Shown here piece by piece: positions 15,980 to 25,648 of a stretch of DNA of 64,000 bases. The stretch's first letter is position 1. The number at the start of each line of letters is the position of its first letter. The translations under genes were made by a program, and so were the position numbers. Under the pieces are notes generated by a model. It did no database searches and was not told the origin of the DNA. It was given only the letters and a program-made list of their open reading frames with translations. Source of the stretch: Lachnospiraceae bacterium NK4A144 (lineage in GTDB: Bacteria > Bacillota > Clostridia > Lachnospirales > Lachnospiraceae); assembly GCA_000424365.1 (NCBI GenBank), contig AUJT01000004.1, forward strand, positions 33,372-97,371, given 5' to 3'.

Positions 15980-17908
15980 TTATTTCACAAAAAACTTCTG
16001 CTCTGAACTGTCTTTATACTCTCTCTGAACAAGCTCACCATTCTCTTGTGAAAGATACAACCCACTGTAAAGTGAAAGAATTCTCCATGTTCCATCATCC
16101 ATTTTAAGCGGGATCCATTTCTGCATTGCTGTATCATTTATAATGCCAAATCCAACGCTGTCCCCATCGTTATTACCGCCTGAAGTCGCCTCCATGGCAG
16201 CACTTTCTTCAGGATTCATCAAAAGAAGAGTTCCTCCATTTGAAGACCTTGTAGATAATTCCTGAACAAACTCACCTGATACCGATGACAATATCACCTG
16301 TCCTTCAATGGACAATCCCTGTTGATATTCAGCAAGACGTCCATCGGCTTCTGATGAAAGAGTATTCTGACGAAACAGAAGGCTTCCGTCAGAGTCTGTA
16401 CCTACGAATGCCTTTGACAGAACAGTTCCATCCTTTCTATCAACGACCAGGATATTTAAGCCATCTTTGTCATTATAGGAATAATCTTCACCGTCAAAAA
16501 CTATCGTGCTCTCATCACCACTGGAATATGACGAACTGATCATTTCTATCGAATGAACCGAACCATCCTGAGCTGTGTAATTTCCCGTATATGATGATTT
16601 TCTGTATTCAGAATATAGGAAGGATTTATTTCCGCCATCGATCACTGCAAGCATCGATTCCTGAGGTTCGACTTCCGTAATATCCTCAAATCCACTCTGC
16701 CCGATCAGATCATCAAGACAATTATCCGACACGGTCCTCGGATCATGCATAGAAGAATACAACACCAGATATTTATCCTTATTCTGGGAAATCATATCAA
16801 AATAGCGATACATGTTTTCCTTTGGATTCAATCTGGATGCTATCTTTCCATATTCCCAGTCCCTGTACTTTGCAAGATCCTGATCCCAACCTTCATATGA
16901 TGCCTGATTTCTGTGATCAGTTAAAATGCCCAGTCCTTTAAGATATTCGGCTATATACTGAGATGACTTAACACTTCCGAAATAATTTACATGTCCGCCC
17001 TCATCATGAGTATCTTTTGTCCAATCTATCCGCACTTTTTCAGGATCGGTGAGATCTAAAAGTGTCATATCTCTTTCCGCAAGGTACTCACTGACTTTTT
17101 CACTCCAAACAGGATTCCATCTGGTAGTCGGACATTTTATCGGAATACACACGATACCGTTCTCATCGCAAAAATCAATGATCTTCCCAAAATATTCCAG
17201 TTCTTCCTCACTTACGTCTCTGTATTCTGTGTTTATCTCCGTATCACCTGAATCATTCTGTACAATGCAGTCCAGCTCTCCTGCCCTAAGGTCGTTATTG
17301 ATAGAACTATTATCTATGGTAAATCTCTCTGTAGCGCCCTTTGTGTAATACTCGCTGTCGTCAGCCCCTGAATAATCCTCTGTATCTAGTTCCTCCCATC
17401 TCTCATGAAATCTGTACAGAGGAAATAATGCAGCATAAAGCGTCTCTTCTTTCGGAGAACATTCACGAATTGCTTCAAGCTTATTTACTGATGGTTTCAT
17501 AAGTATCAGATTTTTCAGTATCTGCTCATTATTCTGCACATCCTTGATTATGGAAGATACATCAACAAAAACGCATTTAATATCCTGCGTTTTTACAGCT
17601 TCCTTTAACCAGTAATATGAAACACTCTGCGGCTGAAAAGGGCTTCCTAGGTCATATCCTGTATATCCTGTATCTGCATAGATCTGCATAGGATTAACTG
17701 CAAAAAAGGAATGACTTACACCTATCACCACATAGTCCAGCGTATTTTCCTTTAATTTATAGAAAGAACGATATCTGCTTCCCTCTCCATAATCTTTTTC
17801 GGAATATGTCCACTTGGGAGTAAAAATCCCGGTAACAACAGACAAAAGTGATACTCCTATCCCAAAAAACAAAATAAAGTTCAAAATACGCTTAAACACC
17901 TGTTTCAA
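15980..17908 (-). CDS. DltD-like SGNH protein with ricin-B-like C-terminal domain, second copy
   Basis: 642 residues, the same length and order of parts as the protein at 10303. N-terminal anchor (about 9-29), YRSFYKLKENTLDYVV leading to the SGNH Ser65 in VIGVSHSFFAVNP, the distal block DTHDEGGHVNYFG, the middle domain with VVDRKDGTVLS, and a C-terminal lectin-like region with AMQKWIPL (a QxW motif) and a final FFVK. It is last in the nonulosonate operon and overlaps the CotH gene by 4 bp. No MBOAT gene adjoins it, so it may work with one of the two MBOATs at 5-10 kb, or as an esterase. Confidence 0.74.
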   Translation of the reverse strand: MKQVFKRILNFILFFGIGVSLLSVVTGIFTPKWTYSEKDYGEGSRYRSFYKLKENTLDYVVIGVSHSFFAVNPMQIYADTGYTGYDLGSPFQPQSVSYYWLKEAVKTQDIKCVFVDVSSIIKDVQNNEQILKNLILMKPSVNKLEAIRECSPKEETLYAALFPLYRFHERWEELDTEDYSGADDSEYYTKGATERFTIDNSSINNDLRAGELDCIVQNDSGDTEINTEYRDVSEEELEYFGKIIDFCDENGIVCIPIKCPTTRWNPVWSEKVSEYLAERDMTLLDLTDPEKVRIDWTKDTHDEGGHVNYFGSVKSSQYIAEYLKGLGILTDHRNQASYEGWDQDLAKYRDWEYGKIASRLNPKENMYRYFDMISQNKDKYLVLYSSMHDPRTVSDNCLDDLIGQSGFEDITEVEPQESMLAVIDGGNKSFLYSEYRKSSYTGNYTAQDGSVHSIEMISSSYSSGDESTIVFDGEDYSYNDKDGLNILVVDRKDGTVLSKAFVGTDSDGSLLFRQNTLSSEADGRLAEYQQGLSIEGQVILSSVSGEFVQELSTRSSNGGTLLLMNPEESAAMEATSGGNNDGDSVGFGIINDTAMQKWIPLKMDDGTWRILSLYSGLYLSQENGELVQREYKDSSEQKFFVK

Positions 17909-20178
17909 GTCAGTTCCTCCAGAAATTTATTCATCCACGTCTGTCGTTCATTAAAGAATCCAAGAATTTCATTCATCCTCTTCCTGAAATATCCTTCATC
18001 AGAATTGCTTCCATACCATCGTTTTTCGCTATTTACTGCTGCACGTTCTGTCAGATCCGAAATATCATCGATAACACTTCTGACATTTGAAGGCTCATAT
18101 ACCGTAGCCATGATCTCCTTCATTCTCTTGGCAAAGTCTCTGCGAAAGCCTTCGTTTTGCATACAGGAAGCAAACATATCTCCGCCTGAGGCAGCCATCT
18201 CTATCATATTTTTGCTTACCGAAGACTGAAGCATATTTAGATTATTGTCAAACATCAGAAAACGCCATTTTCCATCCTCGTATGGTGAATCCGTAACTGA
18301 TCTTGATCTCCAGAAAGCTACATTTGAACCGGGCCAGTCTGCTCCGGATTCGATGTAGATCCTTGCCGCATAATAATCGATCATACTATCTATATCAACG
18401 ATCTTCTTAAAACCTTCATAGACATTATCATCCGCAAAATCATCACCATAGGTATATAAATAATGCTTCAAGTCGTTATAGAGTTCCTGATCTTCAGCTG
18501 TTCCTTCTGAAAGAGCACCATTCTTTACCATTACAACATCATCGGCATTCACACCGTAATGCTTTGCAATGTACTCCGAATTCTGTCTTTCCGCGGCTTC
18601 ATACGCGCCCCAATACTCACCATTCAGAAATACATAATAAATCGGTCCATACTCAATTGTTCCAAATTCAAGGTCCTTTGTAAGTTTTGACACTATACGG
18701 TCCTTTGTCTTTGTTCTCTCATCATTTGCACCGGTATAGAGCGTTATGCTTCGTTCACCCTCATCTCCATCAAGAAACGGAACGTTAAAAGTATCCTGTC
18801 CATAAGCACTCCTGGCAAACAGATTAAAACTCTTTTGGGCATAATTTCTCGTACGGTTGCCTTTTATACGAAGACCAACAGTCTGCTCCATGATAAGATT
18901 TCTGTCTGAAGCTCCAAAAACCGCCACGTCTGTTTCTCGTTCCCATTCAGGACCTCTTTCAGAATAATTTGACGGAGTCCAGTCATTAAGAGTTATCCCA
19001 CATATGCTCACTGTTCCATCAAGCGGCACATCCGGATTCTCAGAAATGTATCTGAGCGCATCGCTGCTAAGAGATATCTGTTCCTTGAAGTAGTCCTCGC
19101 CTGTCTTACCCACAACATATATACCGTTATCATAACCAAAGAGTCCATCCGGATCGGTAACAAGCGAAATAATTCCGTAATCATCGTAAGCTGTCTTATC
19201 CTGAAATCCAACAAAATAAGATGCTGTTGCTGTCTCACTGTAATTTCCGTTTTCATCGAATACAACTGCACGGACCACAGTGCACTTGTCTATCGGTTCC
19301 TCAGGAAGCTGCCATTCCGTCTTAGCATATGACAGAAAATCCACAGAAATATCTTTTATCCCGGCATATAGATTTTCATCTTTGGATCTGTCGTTTATTA
19401 AGATCGGTCCCGTATACAACTCCGAATTCTTTGTAGGAACGCTTCCGTCTAATGTATAACGAATCTCAGATCCCTCCATAGATGTGATGGACAATTCGAA
19501 GCTATCATCATAAAAACCGCTTTTTTTTGAAAATACCGGTTCTGCCAGCGTAGCTTCGTCGATTTCTTCCGTGCCAATATTACTGCTTCCCGGAGACGAG
19601 ACCATTTCTCCCATTTCATTTCCGCCATCTTTAGTACGTCCCCATGAAGCATTGTATTTCATCGCCGGAATCTCAACTGTATCTACAAGGCTTCTCGATC
19701 TATCCGAAAGATAGATTCTTTCTCCCTTTGATGCCAATGTAAACGGCAGGTGTATCTCCGTAATATCTACTGATGATACGCTTCCTCGACCTGTCATTAT
19801 GTAATTCTTAAGGCTGAATGACGCATCCGGGTCTTCTGTTTTTTTCTCCTTTGTGCCATCTGCAAAAAGAAGCAGATATCCATTTGCCGATATTGTCACA
19901 TCCGAAAATACATACTTTCTAAGTTTTTTTCCCGAATTCGAGATGCTCCATCCCTCAAGCGAAATATCATGATCCTCCGGATTATATAATTCGATCCAAT
20001 CCGGATATTTATTATTTTTGTCCTGTATTACCGAAAGGTTTGATGAACAGACTTCGTTGATCAGAATCTTGTCCCTTTCTCCGGTAAATCCCGCCGCAGA
20101 CGCAAAAAAGGCAGCAACGACGAGAAAAAACACAATTCCTGCGATTCTGATCATATTTTCAGAAATTAGTCTTCTCAA
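17905..20178 (-). CDS. Lamin-tail/CotH-kinase surface protein
   Basis: 757 residues. A signal or anchor helix (about 10-30) is followed by a lamin-tail domain (INEVCSSNLS, PDWIELYNP, VTISANGYLLLFADG), a chitobiase/Fn3-like segment (IRYTLDGSVPTKNSELY), and a CotH domain (LRIKGNRTRNYAQKSFN, VFLNGEYWGAYEAAER, WRFLMFDNNLNM). CotH proteins are atypical kinases; in Bacillus, CotH phosphorylates spore-coat proteins. The same domain mix is common in secreted Clostridia proteins of unknown target. It lies between the 4-epimerase and SGNH genes in one operon, so its target may be a surface protein tied to this polysaccharide. Domain calls are confident. Confidence 0.8.
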   Translation of the reverse strand: MRRLISENMIRIAGIVFFLVVAAFFASAAGFTGERDKILINEVCSSNLSVIQDKNNKYPDWIELYNPEDHDISLEGWSISNSGKKLRKYVFSDVTISANGYLLLFADGTKEKKTEDPDASFSLKNYIMTGRGSVSSVDITEIHLPFTLASKGERIYLSDRSRSLVDTVEIPAMKYNASWGRTKDGGNEMGEMVSSPGSSNIGTEEIDEATLAEPVFSKKSGFYDDSFELSITSMEGSEIRYTLDGSVPTKNSELYTGPILINDRSKDENLYAGIKDISVDFLSYAKTEWQLPEEPIDKCTVVRAVVFDENGNYSETATASYFVGFQDKTAYDDYGIISLVTDPDGLFGYDNGIYVVGKTGEDYFKEQISLSSDALRYISENPDVPLDGTVSICGITLNDWTPSNYSERGPEWERETDVAVFGASDRNLIMEQTVGLRIKGNRTRNYAQKSFNLFARSAYGQDTFNVPFLDGDEGERSITLYTGANDERTKTKDRIVSKLTKDLEFGTIEYGPIYYVFLNGEYWGAYEAAERQNSEYIAKHYGVNADDVVMVKNGALSEGTAEDQELYNDLKHYLYTYGDDFADDNVYEGFKKIVDIDSMIDYYAARIYIESGADWPGSNVAFWRSRSVTDSPYEDGKWRFLMFDNNLNMLQSSVSKNMIEMAASGGDMFASCMQNEGFRRDFAKRMKEIMATVYEPSNVRSVIDDISDLTERAAVNSEKRWYGSNSDEGYFRKRMNEILGFFNERQTWMNKFLEELT

Positions 20179-20196
20179 TTCGTTCCTGCCTTATGT

Positions 20197-21174
20197 TTAA
20201 AGATTATTTTTGTACCAGTCTATTGCTTCTGTGATTCCCCGCTCAAAGTCATACTCAGGATGATACCCGAGAAGTTCTTCAGCCTTGCTTATATCTGCGT
20301 TACTATGACGTATATCACCTGCACGCGGAGGTCCAAAGATCGGCTCCACATCGCCTTTTCCAAGAGCCTCTGCAAGACGGTGATAGATATCGATCAGATA
20401 TTCCCTGCCGCCTGCGGCAATATTATATGCCTGACCACCGGCTTCATGAGAAGCTTTGCAAGCTTTCAGATTACCTTCGATAACATTCTCTATATAGGTA
20501 AAATCACGGCTCTGCTTTCCATCACCGTTAATAGTCGGCACATCACCATCAAGGAGCTGCTTAATAAATTTCGGGATTACCGCTGCATATGCGCCGTTTG
20601 GATCCTGACGTCTTCCAAAAACATTGAAATAACGCAGTCCGTAAGTATCAAGACCATAAAGTTTATAATAAAGCTTTCCGTACTCTTCATCAACTCTCTT
20701 TGTCAATGCATACGGTGAAAGCAGATTTCCCTCCTGGCCCTCTTTCTTCGGAAGTACCGGATGATCACCATACACCGAAGAACTGGACGCATATACAAAT
20801 TTCTTTACGCCATTCTGTCTGGATGCTTCCATCATATTAAGAGTGCCGCGAATATTATTCTCTTCATAAAAAAGCGGCATCTCAATACTTCTCGGTACAG
20901 AACCCCAGGCTGCCTGATTCAGCACATATGTAACACCCTCTGTGGCTTTCATACAGGTATCGAGATCTTTAATGTCTCCCTTTATAAAAGTGTAATTAGA
21001 ATCATTTATAAAAAGATCTACGTTTTCCTGCTTTCCTGTGGAAAGGTCATCTAAACCACGAACCTTATGTCCTCTTTTTAAGAGCGCTTCCACAAGATTT
21101 GAACCAATAAATCCTGCTGCACCGGTTACAAGAAAGACGTCTTCCGGATCAAATTTTATTTCTGAATATGACAT
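20197..21174 (-). CDS. UDP-N-acetylhexosamine 4-epimerase (WbpP/TviC-like SDR)
   Basis: 325 residues. NAD-binding GAAGFIGSNL near the N-terminus, SSSSVYGD with catalytic Ser, YALTK for the Tyr-Lys pair, and LRYFNVFGRRQDPNGAY, which is typical of WbpP/TviC rather than GalE. These enzymes interconvert UDP-GlcNAc(A) and UDP-GalNAc(A). The nucleotide sugar dehydrogenase at 25649 belongs to the TviB/WbpO type, so together they can make UDP-GalNAcA, as in Vi antigen and Pseudomonas O6. The gene follows neuA by 26 bp in the same operon. Confidence 0.82.
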   Translation of the reverse strand: MSYSEIKFDPEDVFLVTGAAGFIGSNLVEALLKRGHKVRGLDDLSTGKQENVDLFINDSNYTFIKGDIKDLDTCMKATEGVTYVLNQAAWGSVPRSIEMPLFYEENNIRGTLNMMEASRQNGVKKFVYASSSSVYGDHPVLPKKEGQEGNLLSPYALTKRVDEEYGKLYYKLYGLDTYGLRYFNVFGRRQDPNGAYAAVIPKFIKQLLDGDVPTINGDGKQSRDFTYIENVIEGNLKACKASHEAGGQAYNIAAGGREYLIDIYHRLAEALGKGDVEPIFGPPRAGDIRHSNADISKAEELLGYHPEYDFERGITEAIDWYKNNL

Positions 21175-21200
21175 TTACTGTGCCTCCGATATATAAACAC

Positions 21201-21902
21201 TTATTTCTGTCTGCTCTTTAAAATACAATCTGCAAGAAAAAGATCGAAGGGCTTATCTATGTCCACAGAATCCTCTTCCTCCATCACATATGGCAGGCAA
21301 CGGGTTCCATAAAGGCTTCCCGTCTTTCTGTAAACATCTGTATAGACTGCATATATCGCAGCTCCATTTCTCGCGTACAGATGAGGCAACGCCTGTCTTG
21401 TCGTATATTTCTCGCCATCTTCCTGATAGAACTTCAATGCGCCGCTATCGTCCATCTTCATAATCTTCATCGGAAGATATTGATGCGGCATATCCATAAC
21501 ACTCACTATCGCATCTGCAGTCTCGTCCTCTATGAGAAGCTTCAGTGCCTCATCAATGTGCTGCGCTGTACGAAGCGGTGATGTGGGCTGGAGTAAAATA
21601 AATATATCAGGTGTATAGCCTTTTTCTGCCAGACGATCAAGGTGATAATTAATCACATCTTTCATAACAGCTGTATCTGTTGCAAGTTCTTCAGGACGCA
21701 TCTCTACTTCGATGCTCTGACTCCTGCCAAATTCAGCAAATTTTTCATCATCTGTTGAAAGCAGTATCCGATCTATGTATTTACTTTCCTTTGCTGCATC
21801 AAAGGTGTACTGCATAAGAGGCTTTCCGTTAAGATTCACCATGTTTTTTCCGGGAATGCCCTTTGATCCGCCTCTTGCAGGTACAATGGCCAGAATATTC
21901 AT
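21201..21902 (-). CDS. neuA: CMP-nonulosonate (acylneuraminate) cytidylyltransferase
   Basis: 233 residues. Opens with the nucleotide-binding motif IVPARGGSKGIPGKN, followed by STDDEKFAEFG, LLQPTSPLRTAQHI and the C-terminal SVDIDKPFDL, all typical of NeuA-type enzymes that activate sialic or legionaminic acid as CMP-sugar. Its start codon overlaps the neuC stop (TAATG), so translation is coupled. A second cytidylyltransferase is fused to a PseG-like domain at 61459. Which nonulosonic acid is used cannot be told from this gene alone. Confidence 0.85.
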   Translation of the reverse strand: MNILAIVPARGGSKGIPGKNMVNLNGKPLMQYTFDAAKESKYIDRILLSTDDEKFAEFGRSQSIEVEMRPEELATDTAVMKDVINYHLDRLAEKGYTPDIFILLQPTSPLRTAQHIDEALKLLIEDETADAIVSVMDMPHQYLPMKIMKMDDSGALKFYQEDGEKYTTRQALPHLYARNGAAIYAVYTDVYRKTGSLYGTRCLPYVMEEEDSVDIDKPFDLFLADCILKSRQK

Positions 21903-23056
21903 TAATATACTATCCTCTTCTGAACAGGAACTTCTACTTTGCTAAGGATATCTGCTATCTGCTCACCGGCATGACCGTCACCATAGATAGGCTCTGATAC
22001 ATACGGACCATGCTCAAGCTGCTTTTTAATAGCCTCATATACAGCATTCTCTTCATCCGGAGCATCGATAACGTTCTGACCTCTCTCACGGCCATTCTGT
22101 CTTGTTCCTACATTTACAACCGGTGTTCCGATAAATGCTCCCTCGCGGATACCGCTTGATGAATTACCTACAAGACATGCTGTATTCTTCATCAGACGTA
22201 CATATACGCTGATCGGGAGGTTCTTGAACACATGGATCTTTGCATCAGGATTAAACTCACGATATGTTCTGATACCCTTTGAAATACCCTCTGAACCAGC
22301 ATCTGCATTCGGCCAGAGCATGATGATATTTAGTCCTGTCTTCATAGCAGCCTTGATAGTAGCTGTGATCTGCTTCTTCGCTTCAGAATACTCTGTTGTA
22401 ACCGGATGCTGAGAAATAAGGATAAAGGGTTCACTTAAATCAAATTCAGGACCTACGCCGCCCTGAGTCTTGTAGATATCCATAGGCATAGATGAATCCT
22501 CGTCAAGGATCCTCTTAACGTTATCGATTCTTGGACATCCTACAACGAATATATCTTCCGGTCTCTCACCAAGTTTCTCTATTCTCTCGCCAGCCTCTTT
22601 ATTTGCCGGGAAATGAACATGAGCAAACTTTGTGATGGCATGACGGATACTTTCATCAATAGTACCTGTTACCTCACCACCCATCGTGTGAGCTACGCGG
22701 ATATTCATATATGCAGCTGCAATAGTAGCAGCCATTACTTCATAACGATCTCCGATAACGATAACAAAATCAGGCTGAAGTCTTTCAAAAACGTCTGCAA
22801 GTCCGAGCATTCCGAGACCTGCTGTCTTTACCATGGCATTAGGCTTATCACCCTCTACCTGCATATATACCTTTTCATCTATCTTAAATCCATCAGCTGT
22901 AAGGATCTTTTCAAGATTACCAAACTTGTCTACAAGACCGGAACCGCCAAGAACAACCTGAAGCTCAAGTTCAGGATGCTTCTGAATTGCCTGCATGGCA
23001 GACTTTATTGAACTGTAATTTGCTCTGCCTCCGATAAAAACACAGATTTTTCTCAT
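21902..23056 (-). CDS. neuC: UDP-N-acetylglucosamine 2-epimerase (hydrolysing), NeuC/LegG type
   Basis: 384 residues of the WecB/NeuC GT-B fold: IGGRANYSSIKS at the N-terminus, IVIGDRYEVMA, HTMGGEVTGTIDESIRHAI, and CLVGNSSSGIREG. NeuC releases ManNAc from UDP-GlcNAc; the LegG relative does the same with a diacetamido sugar. No 4,6-dehydratase, aminotransferase or N-acetyltransferase for legionaminate precursors was seen, so ManNAc and then Neu5Ac is the simplest reading. It lies between neuB and neuA. Confidence 0.85.
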   Translation of the reverse strand: MRKICVFIGGRANYSSIKSAMQAIQKHPELELQVVLGGSGLVDKFGNLEKILTADGFKIDEKVYMQVEGDKPNAMVKTAGLGMLGLADVFERLQPDFVIVIGDRYEVMAATIAAAYMNIRVAHTMGGEVTGTIDESIRHAITKFAHVHFPANKEAGERIEKLGERPEDIFVVGCPRIDNVKRILDEDSSMPMDIYKTQGGVGPEFDLSEPFILISQHPVTTEYSEAKKQITATIKAAMKTGLNIIMLWPNADAGSEGISKGIRTYREFNPDAKIHVFKNLPISVYVRLMKNTACLVGNSSSGIREGAFIGTPVVNVGTRQNGRERGQNVIDAPDEENAVYEAIKKQLEHGPYVSEPIYGDGHAGEQIADILSKVEVPVQKRIVY

Positions 23057-23103
23057 AATTTTCCCTTCTAAAATGAAGCGGCCGACTTTATTCTCAGCCC
23101 CTC

Positions 23104-24111
23104 TTACCAGTTAATATCTTCTTTTTTGATAATATCATCAAAGTGAAGATCTCTTTTTGCTGTATGACCAAGGATTTCCTTGTAGTATTTTGTCGGAAGT
23201 CCTGTTCCCGGCTTTTTATATCCAAGCATATGTGCCTCTATAGGTGTTCCTGCCGGTATGTCCGTGATGGATACGATACTCTTCTGGAATATCTCCTTCA
23301 TGTTTGAAAACTCATCAGCACTTGTCTTATCTACAGGATTTGCAAGCGCGATCTCCAGATTCTTGACTGAATCGCAAAGCTGCGTCATCTCATCCGGTTC
23401 CATGGACATCTTTGCATCCGGGCCATACATTTTTTTGCTAAGAGTAAAATGCTTCTCTATGAGATGAGCGCCCTTCTGGAACGCTGCGATCGCTGCCCAT
23501 TCACCTGATGAATGATCTGAAAATCCAAGAGGAACTCCCGGATACTTTTCCTTAAAGAGGTCAATTATATTAAGTCCGACATGCTTTGGATCACACGGAT
23601 ACTCCGATGTACACTGCATCAGAGCCACATTGCAGTTTTTCTTTAAGAAGATCTGCATACATTCATCCAGTTCTTCAAGACTGCTCATGCCGCTGGAAAC
23701 GATCACAGGTACATTTGCATCTGCGAGATGCTCCAGATACGGGATATTTGTGATCTCACCGCTCGGAACCTTAAAGCAGTCAATGCCAAGTTCAAGCAGA
23801 AAATCGATCGCTTCAATAGAGAACGGAGAAGAAATAAACTCAACCTTGTTCTCTGCCGCACATTCTTTTAAGGCTTTCCACTGATCCATGTTAAACGCAG
23901 TACGCTTAAAATACTCATATCTAGGTTCTGCCTTAAAATACGGTGGCTGCGGTGCATTACGAATAGTCTCCGCTTCTGAGATATGTGTCTGCAGTTTTAC
24001 TGCGTCCACACCACATTCTGCGGCCGCAATTATCATTGCCATTGCTTCTCCAAGACTACCGTCATGAGTCATTCCAAGCTCAGCAATTATCTTTCTTTTA
24101 TTAAAATCCAT
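23104..24111 (-). CDS. neuB: N-acetylneuraminate (nonulosonate) synthase
   Basis: 335 residues. The TIM-barrel part has IAELGMTHDGSLGEA, VKLQTH, SSPFSIEAIDFL, FKVPSGEITN, GFSDHSSGEWAA and IEKHFTL; the short C-terminal SAF (antifreeze-like) domain runs from about 275 (IPAGTPIEAHMLGYKKPGTG). The enzyme condenses PEP with ManNAc or a related 6-carbon sugar. Full length, with both domains intact. It begins the neuB-neuC-neuA run and follows an SGNH gene by 10 bp. Confidence 0.87.
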   Translation of the reverse strand: MDFNKRKIIAELGMTHDGSLGEAMAMIIAAAECGVDAVKLQTHISEAETIRNAPQPPYFKAEPRYEYFKRTAFNMDQWKALKECAAENKVEFISSPFSIEAIDFLLELGIDCFKVPSGEITNIPYLEHLADANVPVIVSSGMSSLEELDECMQIFLKKNCNVALMQCTSEYPCDPKHVGLNIIDLFKEKYPGVPLGFSDHSSGEWAAIAAFQKGAHLIEKHFTLSKKMYGPDAKMSMEPDEMTQLCDSVKNLEIALANPVDKTSADEFSNMKEIFQKSIVSITDIPAGTPIEAHMLGYKKPGTGLPTKYYKEILGHTAKRDLHFDDIIKKEDINW

Positions 24112-24121
24112 TCTTTATGCC

Positions 24122-25645
24122 TCAATATTTTACTGCTGTGAGCGGTTTAGGTTTTTCCGGCTGTTCAACCGTAAATTCACCCATATGTACATAATCGCCA
24201 TTAGCACTGTCGATCACATATGTCTTAACATCCCAAGGATTTTCTTTCGCGTCCAAAGTGTCTTCCAGGATATCCTGCTCGACTCCATCTACCGTAAGAG
24301 ACGCTTTACCGTTTTCTTTCAGACTAAATTCAGCTTTTCTTCCATCGAGTTCAATTGAAACGCCCTCTTTCGTAGGCGTATAAGCCTTAAATAAACCTGA
24401 TGGACTATCCGTAACAAACAGAACACCACCGTTTGTGTCTTTCGGAACAATATCTGACGATATTGTATACGCCTCATTAGCCCTTTTCTCAGAAACATCA
24501 GCTCTGTGACGAAGCGTGTTTCGTAAAAGCTTCAGCATTCTTTCATCCTGAAGAACCGGAGAATCTTCCCTAACATAGATCATAGAGCTATAATTCCAGT
24601 CCGCAAGCTGGCTCAGGTATACATCAAGCTCCGGCTGCTGAACTATACGTCCTGTTTTATATGCATGATACTGATCCCAATATTCTGCCCAGTTAGCATA
24701 CGCAGGATCATTTCGGTGATCTTCCAAATGATAGTTTTCATTAATAAAATCACCTATATATTCCGTTGTCTTTCTGGCACCGGCTTCATTAAGATGACCT
24801 CTCAGATCCTTCATATCGACAGTATAATCGACCACTCCGGGAATATGAGAAAAATCAAGATAATCTACACCATATTCATCTGCAATATCCTTTATGGCGT
24901 TTGCATACATCTGCCGGTCTGCCTTTGCCGGAAACGGCAGATTTGTGAGGAGGATGGTTATACCTCTCTCCTGACACATCTCAATAGACTTTCTAATATA
25001 GTATTCTGAAAGATCTGCAGGCTCTGTCTTTGCATCTTCACTTGTTTCTTCATGAAGTTCCGGCTCGGATACAAACATTTCCTCGATGGTATCATGGTAT
25101 GCACCATTATCCATATATGGCTTGTAGTATCCAAAGTCATCCTTTGTCAGCTCATTCCATCTTGAGTGGTACTTCACGATAGGAAATAGCAAACCTGCTC
25201 GTACTGTCCAGTCATCCTCCAGATCCATAGCCATTTCATACTTCGTCTTACTTATGGGAAAAAGATCAAATGTCTCAAGTGCAAGATCCGACACGCCCTT
25301 ATAATTCACATCCGAACGGGTACAATCCATAACAACTACCTTTGGATCTGTATAGTCAAGCGCATTTCTCATGACCCAATAAATTGTGGGAATCGTGTTA
25401 CCTGCGCATCCCATATTGTAAGCAGTCATACCATGATCCTGCCATAATTCCAGCGGATATATACCATATTCCACATGACTTACTCCAAAGAACAGAACAT
25501 CCGTCTGCTCTGAAGCTTCAAAAAATCGTGTTAATTTCTGTCTGCTTTTTTTAAGAGAAACAACATATGTCGCACAATAAAAAAATCCGGCTAAAATTGA
25601 AATAAATACTACAGCGCAAACAGCTCTACGTATTTTTGATGTCAT
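24122..25645 (-). CDS. DltD-like SGNH protein without lectin tail
   Basis: 507 residues. N-terminal anchor (about 7-30), SGNH block LFFGVSHVEYGIYP with Ser56, NMGCAGNTIPTIYW as the second block, and DLRGHLNEAGARKTTEY for the distal Asp/His. The C-terminal 170 residues contain VIDSANGDYVHMG, related to the middle domain of the two SGNH-ricin proteins, and a Pro-rich end; there is no QxW motif. It sits between the UDP-sugar dehydrogenase and neuB, so an O-acetyl or other acyl group on a nonulosonate is one possible target. Confidence 0.7.
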   Translation of the reverse strand: MTSKIRRAVCAVVFISILAGFFYCATYVVSLKKSRQKLTRFFEASEQTDVLFFGVSHVEYGIYPLELWQDHGMTAYNMGCAGNTIPTIYWVMRNALDYTDPKVVVMDCTRSDVNYKGVSDLALETFDLFPISKTKYEMAMDLEDDWTVRAGLLFPIVKYHSRWNELTKDDFGYYKPYMDNGAYHDTIEEMFVSEPELHEETSEDAKTEPADLSEYYIRKSIEMCQERGITILLTNLPFPAKADRQMYANAIKDIADEYGVDYLDFSHIPGVVDYTVDMKDLRGHLNEAGARKTTEYIGDFINENYHLEDHRNDPAYANWAEYWDQYHAYKTGRIVQQPELDVYLSQLADWNYSSMIYVREDSPVLQDERMLKLLRNTLRHRADVSEKRANEAYTISSDIVPKDTNGGVLFVTDSPSGLFKAYTPTKEGVSIELDGRKAEFSLKENGKASLTVDGVEQDILEDTLDAKENPWDVKTYVIDSANGDYVHMGEFTVEQPEKPKPLTAVKY

Positions 25646-25648
25646 GTC

